Shown here piece after piece: positions 14,622-22,827 of a stretch of 28,559 nt of DNA. The stretch lies in NCBI GenBank assembly GCA_964619055.1, contig CAZUDB010000047.1, positions 1 to 28,559 of the forward strand, read 5' to 3'. The position numbers and the translations under genes were made by a program. How positions within the stretch are numbered: the first letter of the stretch is position 1; each line of letters opens with the position of its first letter. This DNA comes from CAYVUM01 sp964619055. Its GTDB lineage: Bacteria > Pseudomonadota > Alphaproteobacteria > Rhodospirillales > Defluviicoccaceae. The notes under the pieces were generated by a model, which was not told the origin of the DNA, did no database searches, and saw nothing but the letters and a program-made list of their open reading frames with translations.

Positions 14622-15779
14622 TTAGCCAGCGCGCCGGCGCAGCGCCGCGAACACGCCGAGCCCCACAAGCAGCATCCAGCCGCTGGCCGGCAGCGGCACG
14701 GGCTTCAGCTCGAAGGCCAGGAACAGGCTGCGCTGACCGTTCGGATTGAAGTTGTTGTCCGATGCGATGATCAGCGTCGGGTTGCCGTTGTCCAGGGTCT
14801 CGCCGAAGGTGATCGCCTCCAGGTTGTCGTTCCGCACGCCCAGGAACTCCGGCGTGATGGTCAGCAGCACCTCGCGCATCAGCGGCTCGAACGTCGCTCC
14901 GTCCAGCGCGTCGATCGCGGAGACGTCCGTGGTCGTCGGCAGGATGTCCAAAAGCGTCAGGTTCACCGTGTTGCCGACGCCGCCGATGAAGTTGCGCTCG
15001 AGCGCCAGGAAGCGGGTCTCGTCCAGCGCCAGCAATTCGGTCAGGCCGAAGCCACCGGCGGGCAGAATGTAGCCGTACTGGGCCGTCGGCTCGCCGGTCG
15101 GGCCGTCAAAGGTGGTGAGGCGCACTGTCGAGGTCTCGGTCGCGCTAGACGTCGGGCCGTCGGGGACCAAGGCACCCTCGTTGCCGACGGTGACCGTGCC
15201 GCCGGGGCTGACGGCCAGCGCCTCCAGGAGCCGGTTGTTGCGGGCGCCCGTGGTCGCGCCGTCCACGTAATTGTAGTTGGTGGGCAGGTTGAATTCCCGC
15301 ACGAACGTGCCGTCGGTCTGATACTCCCGCACGAACGGCTGGAACAGGTTCGCCGGATCGGATGAGAAATTGCCCTCCGACGAGACGTAAAGGTTGCCGT
15401 TCGGCGCGACCCGCAGGCCCTCGGGGTCGACGGTGTTTTGGTCGGTCGGGAACGGCGTGCCGTCGGGCCTTTGCAGGTTGACCTGGCTCTGGATCGAGAC
15501 GCCGTTGAAGCCGTTTTGGTCGATGTCGAAGTCCATCGTGTAGAAGCGCGGCGCCCGGCCGGAGCCGCCGCGATCGTCGGACAGCGCGTAGTAGGTGCCG
15601 TCCGGGGCGCGGTCGAGGCCCGAGATGCCGCCGAACTCGACGCCGTTGAACGTCTCGCCGGTGGCGATCTCCTGCGAGCCCAGGAAGCTGAGCTTGAAGG
15701 GCGCTTCGGCTGTGGCGGCGCTTGCGGCGGCGATCGTCGCGACGGTGGTGAGCATGAACAAGCGAATGGTGGATGGCAT
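14622..15779 (-). CDS. Exported phytase-like esterase with VPLPA-CTERM tail
   Basis: The 385-residue protein starts with a signal peptide (MPSTIRLFMLTTVATIAAAS, cleavage near ATA) and continues as a beta-propeller-like domain of the type called esterase-like activity of phytase: FGGISGLDRAPDGTYYALSDDRG, VDPEGLRVAPNGNLYVSSEGN, LLEALAVSPGGTVTVGNEGAL and DNLEAITFGETL. It probably acts on phosphoesters outside the cell, but the substrate is unproven. The last 27 residues hold the textbook VPLPAS motif, a helix and ALRRRAG. The reading frame is open upstream to 16190, but the ATG at 15779 has GGGAGACGGGA in front and begins the signal peptide. Confidence 0.87.
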   Translation of the reverse strand: MPSTIRLFMLTTVATIAAASAATAEAPFKLSFLGSQEIATGETFNGVEFGGISGLDRAPDGTYYALSDDRGGSGRAPRFYTMDFDIDQNGFNGVSIQSQVNLQRPDGTPFPTDQNTVDPEGLRVAPNGNLYVSSEGNFSSDPANLFQPFVREYQTDGTFVREFNLPTNYNYVDGATTGARNNRLLEALAVSPGGTVTVGNEGALVPDGPTSSATETSTVRLTTFDGPTGEPTAQYGYILPAGGFGLTELLALDETRFLALERNFIGGVGNTVNLTLLDILPTTTDVSAIDALDGATFEPLMREVLLTITPEFLGVRNDNLEAITFGETLDNGNPTLIIASDNNFNPNGQRSLFLAFELKPVPLPASGWMLLVGLGVFAALRRRAG

Positions 15780-15826
15780 GGTGGTCCCGTCTCCCGTTTT
15801 TAAGGATGAGCAGATGCGGCGAGCGC

Positions 15827-15844
15827 GATTGCGCCCGCGCAATC
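15827..15844. repeat. Inverted repeat upstream of the phytase-like gene
   Basis: GATTGCGC-CC-GCGCAATC, perfect 8-bp arms with a 2-bp gap, about 50 bp upstream of the phytase-like start codon. It could be an operator or an mRNA leader hairpin; no T-run follows. Confidence 0.45.
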
Positions 15845-16023
15845 CGGCGCGGGCGAGGGGGGTGTCGCGGCTCGCCGGGCTTGGTGACAACACCCCCAGT
15901 TGAGGGGCCATGCCTAACACGCGGGCGTGAACCCGCCGCGACGTCCCGGCGACAAATTCATGACCCTTGGGCGGCAGCTCCATGTCGCCCCAAATACCCG
16001 CAAACAGCCCGCCGCACGAAGAA

Positions 16024-16043
16024 CGGCGGCCATCGGGCCGCCG
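16024..16043 (-). terminator. Terminator of the metallophosphoesterase gene
   Basis: Perfect 8-bp stem CGGCGGCC/GGCCGCCG with a 4-base loop, 26 bp past the stop at 16069. On the minus strand it is followed by TTCTTC. Confidence 0.7.
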
Positions 16044-16068
16044 CTCCGCGTCAATGGCCGTATCGTGC

Positions 16069-17901
16069 TTAGCCGCGGCGTCGGCGCGTAAGGCCGAAGG
16101 CGGCCAGACCGATCCCGAACAGGGCGAGCCCCGCCGGCACGGGTGCGGCGGCCGGCGTGCCGTCGGCAAGGATGAACAGGAAGAACTCATCGCCGTACAC
16201 GCGCCGCTCGGTGTCCCCGATCAGCTCGAAGTTCTCATCGAGAATGGGGAAGCTGTAGACGGGGATGAAGGTGATCATCGCCAGATACTTCGGATCGTCC
16301 AGTGGCATGATCTCGATCTCCAGGTGGCCGTAATGTTTGCCGCCGTCGATCAACATCGGGTAGGTCTCACCGGTGTTCGGGTCCGTGACCTCCACCCACA
16401 GCTCCGGCTCGTCCAAGGACGCCGTCCATTGGGAGAACGGGTTCAGCGCGTTCAACTCGTTGGGGTCCGTGGTACGCACGCCCCGCACACCGTCGCCGGC
16501 CACGCCCACGTCGAAGTATAGGACGCCGATGCCGTCACCATCCAGATCGACGAAGGACCGCTCGAACATCTCGCTGTGACCGGAGAGGACGCCAACAACG
16601 CCAAACTCTTCGAACAACGGCTGATATTGGCGCATGGGCGTACCGGCCTGACCGGTGGAGTTGGGATCGCTCATGGGCAGGCTGTGGGTACCGGACGAAT
16701 AGGCGATGTGGTGCCACTGGGCCAACACGATCTGCCCTTGGTCGCGGGCATCCTCCAACTGCTCGACAACCCAGTTGTATTGCGCGGAGCCTGGATTGAA
16801 GTCGGAGAGGTCCGAAACCTCACCATTGACGGCGGCGGCTGCCGCGTAATCGGCCGCGTTGATGTTGGATTGGGTGTCCGTATCGAGGGCGTTGGGATCG
16901 CGGTTGATCTGATCCGGAAGACCGTTGCTGGAATCCAAGGTCAGCAGCGTGATGGGCCCGTAGTCGACGCGGTAGTAGTTGTCCTGGTGCTCCGGTGTGC
17001 CGTTGGACGGCATGTCGAAGTAGGCCTTGTACTTGTCGCGGCCGCGCTTGGGCGCGTTTTCACCCGTATTGGGATCAATGTTGTAGCCACCATTGATGGC
17101 GCCAAAGTTCTCCCAGTTGCCCATCGTTGGTGCGATGGGGGTTTCGCTCAAGGGCGTGTCGTATTCACCGGCGTTGTGGCGGAAGAACTCGTCCCAGCCG
17201 AGCTGGTAGCCACCGCCCTGGACCAGGTCGCCCGGCATGATGATCATGTCCGGCTTGCGCTCCTTGATGATCCGCACGTTCTGCCGATAGCCCTCGGTTT
17301 CGGTGAGGGGGTAGAGGTCGCGCCCAGCGCTGTCCTGTGGCCAATTGTTGGGCCGGCCGATGCTGCCCGGCGCCTGCGCATCATTGGACCAGTCGCGCCG
17401 GTTGGTGTTGCCGCGCGGCTCGGTTTCCGAGTCCGAAAGCGCGATCAGGCGGATCTTCGTGTTCCAGTCGTTGGCCGTGGGCGCCGTCTTGAAGGTTGAC
17501 TGGACGGTCGCGCTGTTTTGCGCCACCGAATAAGTGTAGGTGGTGTCCGGGCTCAGTCCCGAGACCTGCACGGAGTGCTTGAAGTTCGTCTCGCCCAGGA
17601 GGGGGTAGCCAAGGTTGGCGGCTTGATCGCGCTCCGCCTGGGTATAGTCCAGCACCGGCGCCAGATTGACGGGCGTGGACGTAAATTCAAGCGGGTTCGG
17701 GAGACCACTGCCGTCGACGATGAGGGTCCCCGGCGTGTCCGTCTCGGTGAACCAGGTGAACAGCATGCCCTCGCTGGTCGGCTGCTGCAGATAGGGCTGG
17801 ACCCGGAAGTCAGCGTAAGCCGTGCTTGTGCCGGCCAACAGTGCTGCCGTCGCAACGGTCGCATACGCCCAGGCGCGGGCGTTCAGCCTGCGTGTCATCA
17901 T
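16069..17901 (-). CDS. Exported purple-acid-phosphatase-like metallophosphoesterase with PEP-CTERM-like tail
   Basis: The 610-residue protein has a signal peptide (to about residue 30), an N-terminal fibronectin-like purple acid phosphatase domain (about 32-140) and a calcineurin-like phosphoesterase domain (about 150-570). Visible metal-site motifs are ALSDSE (Asp157), MPGDLV (Asp225), GNWEN (Asn262), QWHHIAYSSG (His397/398) and SGHSEMFERS (His442). Compared with classical purple acid phosphatases, GNHE reads GNWE and the closing GHxH reads GHSE, so metal coordination may differ. The tail VPAGLALFGIGLAAFGLTRRRRG marks it for the same sorting route as its neighbours. The ATG at 17901 follows GAGGAGAAGG; the in-frame TTG at 17916 lies within that site. 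Confidence 0.85.
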   Translation of the reverse strand: MMTRRLNARAWAYATVATAALLAGTSTAYADFRVQPYLQQPTSEGMLFTWFTETDTPGTLIVDGSGLPNPLEFTSTPVNLAPVLDYTQAERDQAANLGYPLLGETNFKHSVQVSGLSPDTTYTYSVAQNSATVQSTFKTAPTANDWNTKIRLIALSDSETEPRGNTNRRDWSNDAQAPGSIGRPNNWPQDSAGRDLYPLTETEGYRQNVRIIKERKPDMIIMPGDLVQGGGYQLGWDEFFRHNAGEYDTPLSETPIAPTMGNWENFGAINGGYNIDPNTGENAPKRGRDKYKAYFDMPSNGTPEHQDNYYRVDYGPITLLTLDSSNGLPDQINRDPNALDTDTQSNINAADYAAAAAVNGEVSDLSDFNPGSAQYNWVVEQLEDARDQGQIVLAQWHHIAYSSGTHSLPMSDPNSTGQAGTPMRQYQPLFEEFGVVGVLSGHSEMFERSFVDLDGDGIGVLYFDVGVAGDGVRGVRTTDPNELNALNPFSQWTASLDEPELWVEVTDPNTGETYPMLIDGGKHYGHLEIEIMPLDDPKYLAMITFIPVYSFPILDENFELIGDTERRVYGDEFFLFILADGTPAAAPVPAGLALFGIGLAAFGLTRRRRG

Positions 17902-18216
17902 GTCCCTTCTCCTCAAGTCACTATGGGCTTCTAAAGAAAAAAAGCCTCTTGATCGTGTCAGAGGCTAGGACCGGTCCGTGACTTGATCATGATGACCATA
18001 CGAAATTTTGATGACGTTGCTGCGATATCCACAGCGGTCGTTAATGTAATTTTAATTTTTTGTTCATGTTTTCCTGCATAGTTAAGTTAACATCCCGGTT
18101 TCAACAGCCTCGATCCCGTGCTGATCATTGTCGGCCATGCTTGTCACGACTGTGTAGCGCCGGGGCCAGGATCGGAGGTGCGCCACCAGTTCCGGCAGAG
18201 CAAGATCAACCGCGGA
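17902..18216. other. AT-richer intergenic region between AraC and metallophosphoesterase genes
   Basis: This 315-bp stretch holds the hairpin with T-run described separately and an AT-rich segment (about 18000-18090) that contrasts with the GC-rich surroundings. It must carry the promoter of the minus-strand metallophosphoesterase gene, unless that gene is read through from araC; I cannot pick out confident -35/-10 boxes or a Pho box. Confidence 0.5.
17932..17966 (-). terminator. Rho-independent terminator or attenuator ahead of the metallophosphoesterase gene
   Basis: On the minus strand AGCCTCT and AGAGGCT form a 7-bp stem around a 10-base loop, followed by a TTTTTTTCTTT run. It sits 30 bp upstream of the metallophosphoesterase start codon and 250 bp past the araC stop, so it either ends the araC transcript or attenuates the enzyme's own leader. 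Confidence 0.7.
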
Positions 18217-19335
18217 TCAACGCGCTTCAGCTTCCGTGCCCGGGTCGCCCGGGGCCGATCGACGCCATTCATCGGGCGACACACCGACGGTCCGTTTGAA
18301 GCCACGGCTGAACGCCGACTCGGAGCTGTAGCCGACCCGGTAGCCGATTTCGGCCACGGGCAGGGTATTCTCGGCCAGCATTTGCGCCGCAAGATGCATC
18401 CGCCAGAGCATGAGGTAACGCAGGGGCGGATGGCCGGTGAGCCGCGAGAACCGCTCGGCGAAGATCGTTCGCGAGAGCCCGGCCATGCGCGCCAGCACCT
18501 CAACAGTCCAGGGATCGCTGGGACTTTTGTGGAGCGCGCCAAGCGCCCGCCCGATCGGTGGATCTTGAAGCGCGGATAGCCAGCCCGCGGGCTTGGGCCC
18601 CGGCGCGTCGATGTAGCGGCGCAGCAGTTCGATGAACATCAGCTCGCTGAGGCGCAGGCTCACGCCCCGACTGCCCGGACTGCTCGTCTGCGCCTGCTCC
18701 ATGGTCAGGTCGATCAGCGGGTCGAGCAGGTCACGCCGATCGCCGCGCGGCCGGCGCAAACGCAGCATCCGCGGCAGGCTGGCCAGGAGCGGATTGAAGG
18801 GGCGCGCGTCGCATCCGAGAAAGCCGCAAATGGTCATGGTCCGCGGCGGGTGCCCGCCGCCCTCGGCGACCACGAACGGCAGCGAACCATCGGCCAGCGC
18901 CTGCATGAACTGAAGCGTCTCGTCGTGCGAGAGTTCTGCCGGTGCGTCCGGCGCGCTTTGCATCTTGTAGCCGTCGCCTTGCGGGAAGACGAGGATGTCG
19001 CCGCTGTCATAGGCAACGGGCGCCACGCCCGGAACGCTGGCAAAGCCGCTGCCCTCGACCGTGACGTGATAGGAAAAGACGTGCTGCGCCTTCGGCAGGA
19101 TGATGGAGGCATAGTGGCGCGCGTGCGGCACCTCGATGCACCAGGGCGAGGTCGAGTCCACCACGAAAAACAAGGCACCGGTGAGCCGGACGGCGTTCAG
19201 CATGTCACCGAGCGGATCGTCCTTAAGCTGCGTCGCGACGACCGCGGCTTTGTCCGGGCCGGCCGCCGCCTCCCGTCGGTCCGTATCGACGTCGCCGTCC
19301 GGAGGAACGGCAAAGTAATCCGGCGTTCCGGTCAT
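18217..19335 (-). CDS. AraC-family transcriptional regulator (cupin type)
   Basis: The 372-residue protein has an N-terminal cupin-like effector domain (about 40-220), including ALFFVVDSTSPWCIEVPHARHYAS and SGDILVFPQGDGYKM, and a C-terminal double helix-turn-helix (about 265-360) with LARMAGLSRTIFAERFSRLTG and AEIGYRVGYSSESAFSRGFKRTVGVSPDEWRR, the AraC/XylS signature. The effector is unknown. It is divergent from the sorting-signal gene at 19451 and upstream of the metallophosphoesterase gene, so it may regulate one or both. GAGGGAGTT precedes the ATG. Confidence 0.93.
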   Translation of the reverse strand: MTGTPDYFAVPPDGDVDTDRREAAAGPDKAAVVATQLKDDPLGDMLNAVRLTGALFFVVDSTSPWCIEVPHARHYASIILPKAQHVFSYHVTVEGSGFASVPGVAPVAYDSGDILVFPQGDGYKMQSAPDAPAELSHDETLQFMQALADGSLPFVVAEGGGHPPRTMTICGFLGCDARPFNPLLASLPRMLRLRRPRGDRRDLLDPLIDLTMEQAQTSSPGSRGVSLRLSELMFIELLRRYIDAPGPKPAGWLSALQDPPIGRALGALHKSPSDPWTVEVLARMAGLSRTIFAERFSRLTGHPPLRYLMLWRMHLAAQMLAENTLPVAEIGYRVGYSSESAFSRGFKRTVGVSPDEWRRSAPGDPGTEAEAR

Positions 19336-19361
19336 TCGCCCAACTCCCTCTTCGTTCTTAC

Positions 19362-19379
19362 ACTCCCAGCGATTGGAGT
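19362..19379. promoter_or_regulatory. Inverted repeat in the divergent araC / sorting-signal promoter region
   Basis: ACTCC and GGAGT flank an 8-bp spacer between the divergent start codons at 19335 and 19451. An operator for the AraC protein is possible, but the repeat is short. Confidence 0.3.
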
Positions 19380-19450
19380 TCTACCCGGCGGTGGTCGGGC
19401 GATCCATCGCAACAAACTGTGTCCGTGACCTGGGACAAAGGAACACGAAA

Positions 19451-20293
19451 ATGCACGGATCCCGTTTCTCCTCGAAGGTCCCGCGCCTGGTGGGCGCGGG
19501 GGCGCTCGCCACGATCGGCTTTGCCGCCTTCCTCGCGGCCACGCCGGCGGCGGCCGCCATTCTGCAGCAGGTGAACATCAGCGGCGACGTCGCCCTTTCG
19601 GATTTCGTCGAAGTGCCGGCCGGCGATCCCGTGCCTCGGACGGTTTCCGTCGAACTGTCCGAGCCGGACGCCCGGTTCAGCGCCTCCATCGATCCGTTCG
19701 GAAATGTCGGCCTGTCCGGTGCTCTGTTCCGCAGCGGCGCCTTCACGGTCAGCGCCACCATCACGAACGACGAATTCTTCAATCCGTTCGGTTTTCCCGT
19801 TCGAGCCTCCGGCAAGGTGATCGTCGATGGCGGTTTCCTTCGCGTTCTCGGGCCGAAGGACGCGAAGGTCAGCCTCCGTATCCTGACCACGGGAAACGGC
19901 GATGGTTTCGTCAGCATCGTCGGGCTTGAGATGGACAGCGATTTCGGCACGGCGACGCTGATCGAGGAGTTTACCCCCCTTAATCTGACCCGCCCGGATC
20001 AACCCGTGGGGAACGAGATCGTCATCGAGCCGACCGTGATCGACATCGATTTCGGCACGCTCGATCCGTTTGAGGTGTTGGACGTCTCGTATCAGGCCTT
20101 GGTCGAGATCGAGACCTCGGGTCCGACCGAAATCGCGGAATTCGCCTTCAGTGATCCCTTGAGCCTGTCCTTCGAGTCCCTGACCTTTACCCCCATTGAC
20201 AGTCAGATCGCGATGCCGTCGCCGCCCTCGGCGCTCCTGCTCTTGGGTGCGTTTGCCGGCATGGTCTTGGGGCTGCGTCGGCGTCGGTCCTGA
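19451..20293 (+). CDS. Exported protein with PEP-CTERM-like tail, unknown function
   Basis: No catalytic family recognised. The 280-residue protein has a signal peptide (GAGALATIGFAAFLAATPAAA, cleavage near residue 36), a beta-rich body with repeated acidic strands (for example VSVELSEPDARFSASIDPFGNVGLSG and ILTTGNGDGFVSIVGLEMDSDFG), no Cys, and a C-terminal tail PSPPSALLLLGAFAGMVLGLRRRRS. The tail is a looser fit than the VPVPA or VPLPA motifs of its neighbours but has the same three-part layout. Likely a surface or matrix protein. AAAGGA lies upstream of the ATG at 19451, which begins the signal peptide. It is divergent from the AraC regulator, a common arrangement for a regulated target. 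Confidence 0.8.
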   Translation: MHGSRFSSKVPRLVGAGALATIGFAAFLAATPAAAAILQQVNISGDVALSDFVEVPAGDPVPRTVSVELSEPDARFSASIDPFGNVGLSGALFRSGAFTVSATITNDEFFNPFGFPVRASGKVIVDGGFLRVLGPKDAKVSLRILTTGNGDGFVSIVGLEMDSDFGTATLIEEFTPLNLTRPDQPVGNEIVIEPTVIDIDFGTLDPFEVLDVSYQALVEIETSGPTEIAEFAFSDPLSLSFESLTFTPIDSQIAMPSPPSALLLLGAFAGMVLGLRRRRS

Positions 20294-20482
20294 CCCGGCC
20301 GGCGCAATCATGGGGAGGTGCGCAAACGAGCCGGTCGTCCACGGGCCACACCGCGGCCGCCGGCTCACCGGCGAACCTGCTATGGGCGCCGGCCAACGGC
20401 CACGGCATTCATTGCCAAGCGTGCGGGTTCTCTTCATTTTAGAGGTCACGAGGACCACCGATCGACCGCGCGGAGCGCCCCA

Positions 20483-20845
20483 GTGATCAAGCTAGTGATG
20501 TGTTTGACTCGCCGTCCCGATATCAGCCGCGAACAGTTTCAGGACTATTGGCTCAACAAGCATGGTCCGTTTTTCGTCGAGAACGCCGCCGTCATGGGGG
20601 CGAAGAAGTACGTGCAATCCCATACCATCGACACACCCTTGAATGACGGGATGAGAACGTCACGCGGCATGATGCCCGAATATGATGGCGTGGCCGAAGT
20701 GTGGTTCGAGTCGGAAGCGGATTTGATGGCGGCCATGAGCTCGCCGGAGATGCAAAACCTAAGCGCTGCCTTGCTGGAAGATGAAGGCAACTTCATCGAC
20801 CACTCCAAATCCTCCGCCTTCCTGGTTCGGGAGCATCAATTTTAG
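20483..20845 (+). CDS. EthD-domain protein
   Basis: The 120-residue protein is a single ferredoxin-like alpha+beta barrel of the EthD type: IKLVMCLTRRPDISREQFQDYWLNKHGP at the start and FIDHSKSSAFLVREH at the end. EthD-family proteins accompany oxidative degradation systems or act as small dimeric enzymes; no cytochrome P450 or ether-degradation gene is adjacent, so the role is open. I chose the GTG at 20483 because GGAG lies 7 bp upstream and the domain begins at once; the frame remains open upstream to 20318 with unrelated sequence. It converges on the next gene with a 9-bp gap. Confidence 0.85.
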   Translation: MIKLVMCLTRRPDISREQFQDYWLNKHGPFFVENAAVMGAKKYVQSHTIDTPLNDGMRTSRGMMPEYDGVAEVWFESEADLMAAMSSPEMQNLSAALLEDEGNFIDHSKSSAFLVREHQF

Positions 20846-20854
20846 GCGTGTTAA

Positions 20855-21460
20855 TCAAACACCAAGCCGGATGAGGCCGGTGACGAGGTCCAGGACCGCT
20901 TCAGCAACGGCCGGTGGCGTGGCGTCGGCATCGCCCAGGGTTCGCCAGGATCGTTCGCTTGCCCACCTGGGTGGCGTGAGTGTCGGATACAGCGCGCCCG
21001 CGTGGCCACCGGAGCGCCCAATCGGGAGGAGGTGAGCGCCGTGGGCGGTGGCGACATCGGCCTCATGCGCTGTCCCTGGGCCACCCTCCACAACCAGGTA
21101 GATGGGTGCCAGCCGACCGAGGACCTCGCGGCGCTCCCCCATATCACGGCCGGCGAACAGGATCGTCCCGTAGTCTCGGCCGGGGAACCCGTGTGGCAGG
21201 ATGTGAAAGACGGTGGGAGCCCGATCAAGCGCTCGGCATCGCGTCACGTAGCCCCGACCGACGGTGTCCCCGGCGCCCGAGACGCCACCAGTGAGCAGGA
21301 CGAGATCCGCCAAGTCCCCGAGAAGCTGCCCGACCTGTGTACAGGTCCATTCGCTTTCCGGATGCCAGAACGATGCGCTGCCAATAACGGCCAGCCGAAC
21401 ACCATTCGGCATCTCGGCGGCCACACGGGCCGCTTCCGCATCGAAGTATGTCGCGCTCAT
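20855..21460 (-). CDS. LOG/SLOG-type Rossmann nucleotide-binding protein
   Basis: The 201-residue protein resembles the TIGR00725/LOG-like group formerly called lysine decarboxylase-like: RLAVIGSASF, LVLLTGGVSGAGDTVGRGYV and the signature VVEGGPGTAHEADVA (PGTxxE-like). Known LOG enzymes release cytokinin-type bases from nucleotide monophosphates, and SLOG domains bind nucleotides; the substrate here cannot be inferred. The ATG at 21460 is used; a GTG at 21484 would add eight residues. It appears monocistronic and convergent with the EthD gene. Confidence 0.75.
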   Translation of the reverse strand: MSATYFDAEAARVAAEMPNGVRLAVIGSASFWHPESEWTCTQVGQLLGDLADLVLLTGGVSGAGDTVGRGYVTRCRALDRAPTVFHILPHGFPGRDYGTILFAGRDMGERREVLGRLAPIYLVVEGGPGTAHEADVATAHGAHLLPIGRSGGHAGALYPTLTPPRWASERSWRTLGDADATPPAVAEAVLDLVTGLIRLGV

Positions 21461-21774
21461 CGGATATTTGCCCCCACGCTCCACTAAGAAAGAAATATCG
21501 TGTCGGCCAACCCAACGCCAGTCTCGTTTGAGGGCGCACTCTCTGGGCAGACGAGACCACTCGCCGGGTTATGCCGAAGGGCTATTTCCGGCGACGTGGG
21601 CTGTGCCTCACCTCACATAGTCATGGCCGGGCGACAGTCCCGGCCATCCACGCCTTGACATCAGCCTGATTGGATCGGCAGCGATCTCGAGCATGTCAAA
21701 GCAAGCGAATTCGGCGGACAATGACATTCATCGGAATACGCCTGACAGCTGTTCCGGCCTACGCGGGCTTATTA
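21461..21774. other. Intergenic region at the left edge of a lower-GC pair of genes
   Basis: No gene recognised. It contains a GC-rich hairpin at 21623-21647 and a TTGACA at 21655-21660 that lacks a convincing -10 partner. Short in-frame extensions of the downstream DUF3800 gene reach back to 21670 without a ribosome binding site. Confidence 0.5.
21623..21647. terminator. GC-rich hairpin, terminator-like
   Basis: Perfect 9-bp stem ATGGCCGGG/CCCGGCCAT around CGACAGT. There is no T-run. The window's final bases (from 28548) repeat ATGGCCGGG, possibly the left arm of a similar element. Confidence 0.55.
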
Positions 21775-22542
21775 ATGGCTGACGACATACTTCTCATCAC
21801 GCCACGGATGCTTCTGGTTTTCATTGATGAAACGGGAATCGAGGATTACAGCGATCCCAAGAATCCGACGTTTGGTCGCGGCGGGTGTGCGGTACTTGCC
21901 GCCGATTACAAGAAGCTAATAAAGAGGCCTTGGCGCAAGTTGAAGCGCGAGCGATTGGGCGGTGCGACGAAGCCCTTTCATGCATCCGAGTTTGAGCATT
22001 CTCGACCGACCAAGAATCAGATCACGGCAATAAACAGATTTCTTGAGCGACCATTCTGGCGCTTTGCCGTAATGAGCGACAAGCGAACGGAGCTGCCGCC
22101 GGATATTGACGGCCACAAAGCGGTATCCCTCGTAACTGTGAAATTCGTTACCCGGCTTGTTGAATCTCATGAAAATATTGAGAGTGTCGCGCTTGTATTC
22201 GAAGCATCCGAGAGGGGCGATGAGTTGGTCAAACGTGACTTCGATCTGGCAACCATGAATCTCGTAAACATCTCAGGCCGACCGATTGAGGTTGGCGGTT
22301 ATTTCATGCCTAAGGCATCAATGGAGTCCGGCTTGGAACTCGCGGACTTGATCGCGCATACGGCGGGCAGGCAGCGGCGCCACGAGATTGCGGGCAAAGA
22401 AGGCGTTACAAGGGATTTTGGGCAGATGTATTGGCACAGCCCGATTCCACCAGCCTTCATGTCAATCGATACGCGTGAGCTTAATGACCTAGCGATCGAG
22501 GAAGGCAACCAGAAGCGTGTACGGCGAAAGAGCGGAGCGTAA
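21775..22542 (+). CDS. DUF3800-domain protein
   Basis: The 255-residue protein matches the DUF3800 pattern: LLVFIDETGIED near the N-terminus, an early GRGGCAVLAADYKKL strand-helix, acidic residues spaced along the body (for example LVFEASERGDEL), and the closing LELADLIAHTAGRQRRHE. The family is thought to have an RNase H-like fold and is often found in phages, mobile elements and defence neighbourhoods; activity is not established. The start is uncertain: 21775, 21808 or 21721 are possible and none has a good ribosome binding site. The gene is less GC-rich and uses codons (AAT, AAA, TTA, ATA) rare in its neighbours, suggesting horizontal gain together with the next gene. Confidence 0.78.
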   Translation: MADDILLITPRMLLVFIDETGIEDYSDPKNPTFGRGGCAVLAADYKKLIKRPWRKLKRERLGGATKPFHASEFEHSRPTKNQITAINRFLERPFWRFAVMSDKRTELPPDIDGHKAVSLVTVKFVTRLVESHENIESVALVFEASERGDELVKRDFDLATMNLVNISGRPIEVGGYFMPKASMESGLELADLIAHTAGRQRRHEIAGKEGVTRDFGQMYWHSPIPPAFMSIDTRELNDLAIEEGNQKRVRRKSGA

Positions 22543-22827
22543 TCGGCGGCATGTGACTGCAGTAGCACATCCGGCAGAATACGGACGTTAACCTTATCTG
22601 TCTCGAATGTCAGAGTGGACGTAGATATGGTTTCGCCGGGTTGACATCTCGGGCGAATCACGGTCTGCTCGTGTCGACGATGGCTTGAGACCAACAAGGG
22701 CGGAATCAACGCGCCCCAAAAAAGCTCCAAGCGGAGATCCAGCCGCGCCCCATCGGTATTTCCGGAACAACACTGCTCCGCCAATGGCGAGAAACAGTGC
22801 GTTGGCGGTTACACTTGGAGTCTAAGC
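22543..22827. other. Intergenic stretch between DUF3800 and CoiA-like genes
   Basis: No gene, repeat or mobile-element end recognised. A TTGACA at 22641-22646 could be a -35 box for the CoiA-like gene but has no clear -10 box. The minus-strand open frame across this region overlaps the DUF3800 gene and has no domain. Confidence 0.4.

Noticed and set aside
15780..16190. In-frame extension upstream of the phytase-like gene on the minus strand
   Set aside because: It overlaps the metallophosphoesterase 3' end and terminator; the signal peptide starts at 15779 after a good ribosome binding site.
17960..18020. Two GTCAT half sites upstream of the metallophosphoesterase gene as a Pho box
   Set aside because: They are 19 bp apart, not the 11-bp repeat of known Pho boxes.
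22299..22784. Minus-strand open frame covering the gap between DUF3800 and CoiA-like genes
   Set aside because: Overlaps the DUF3800 coding region, has no ribosome binding site or domain.
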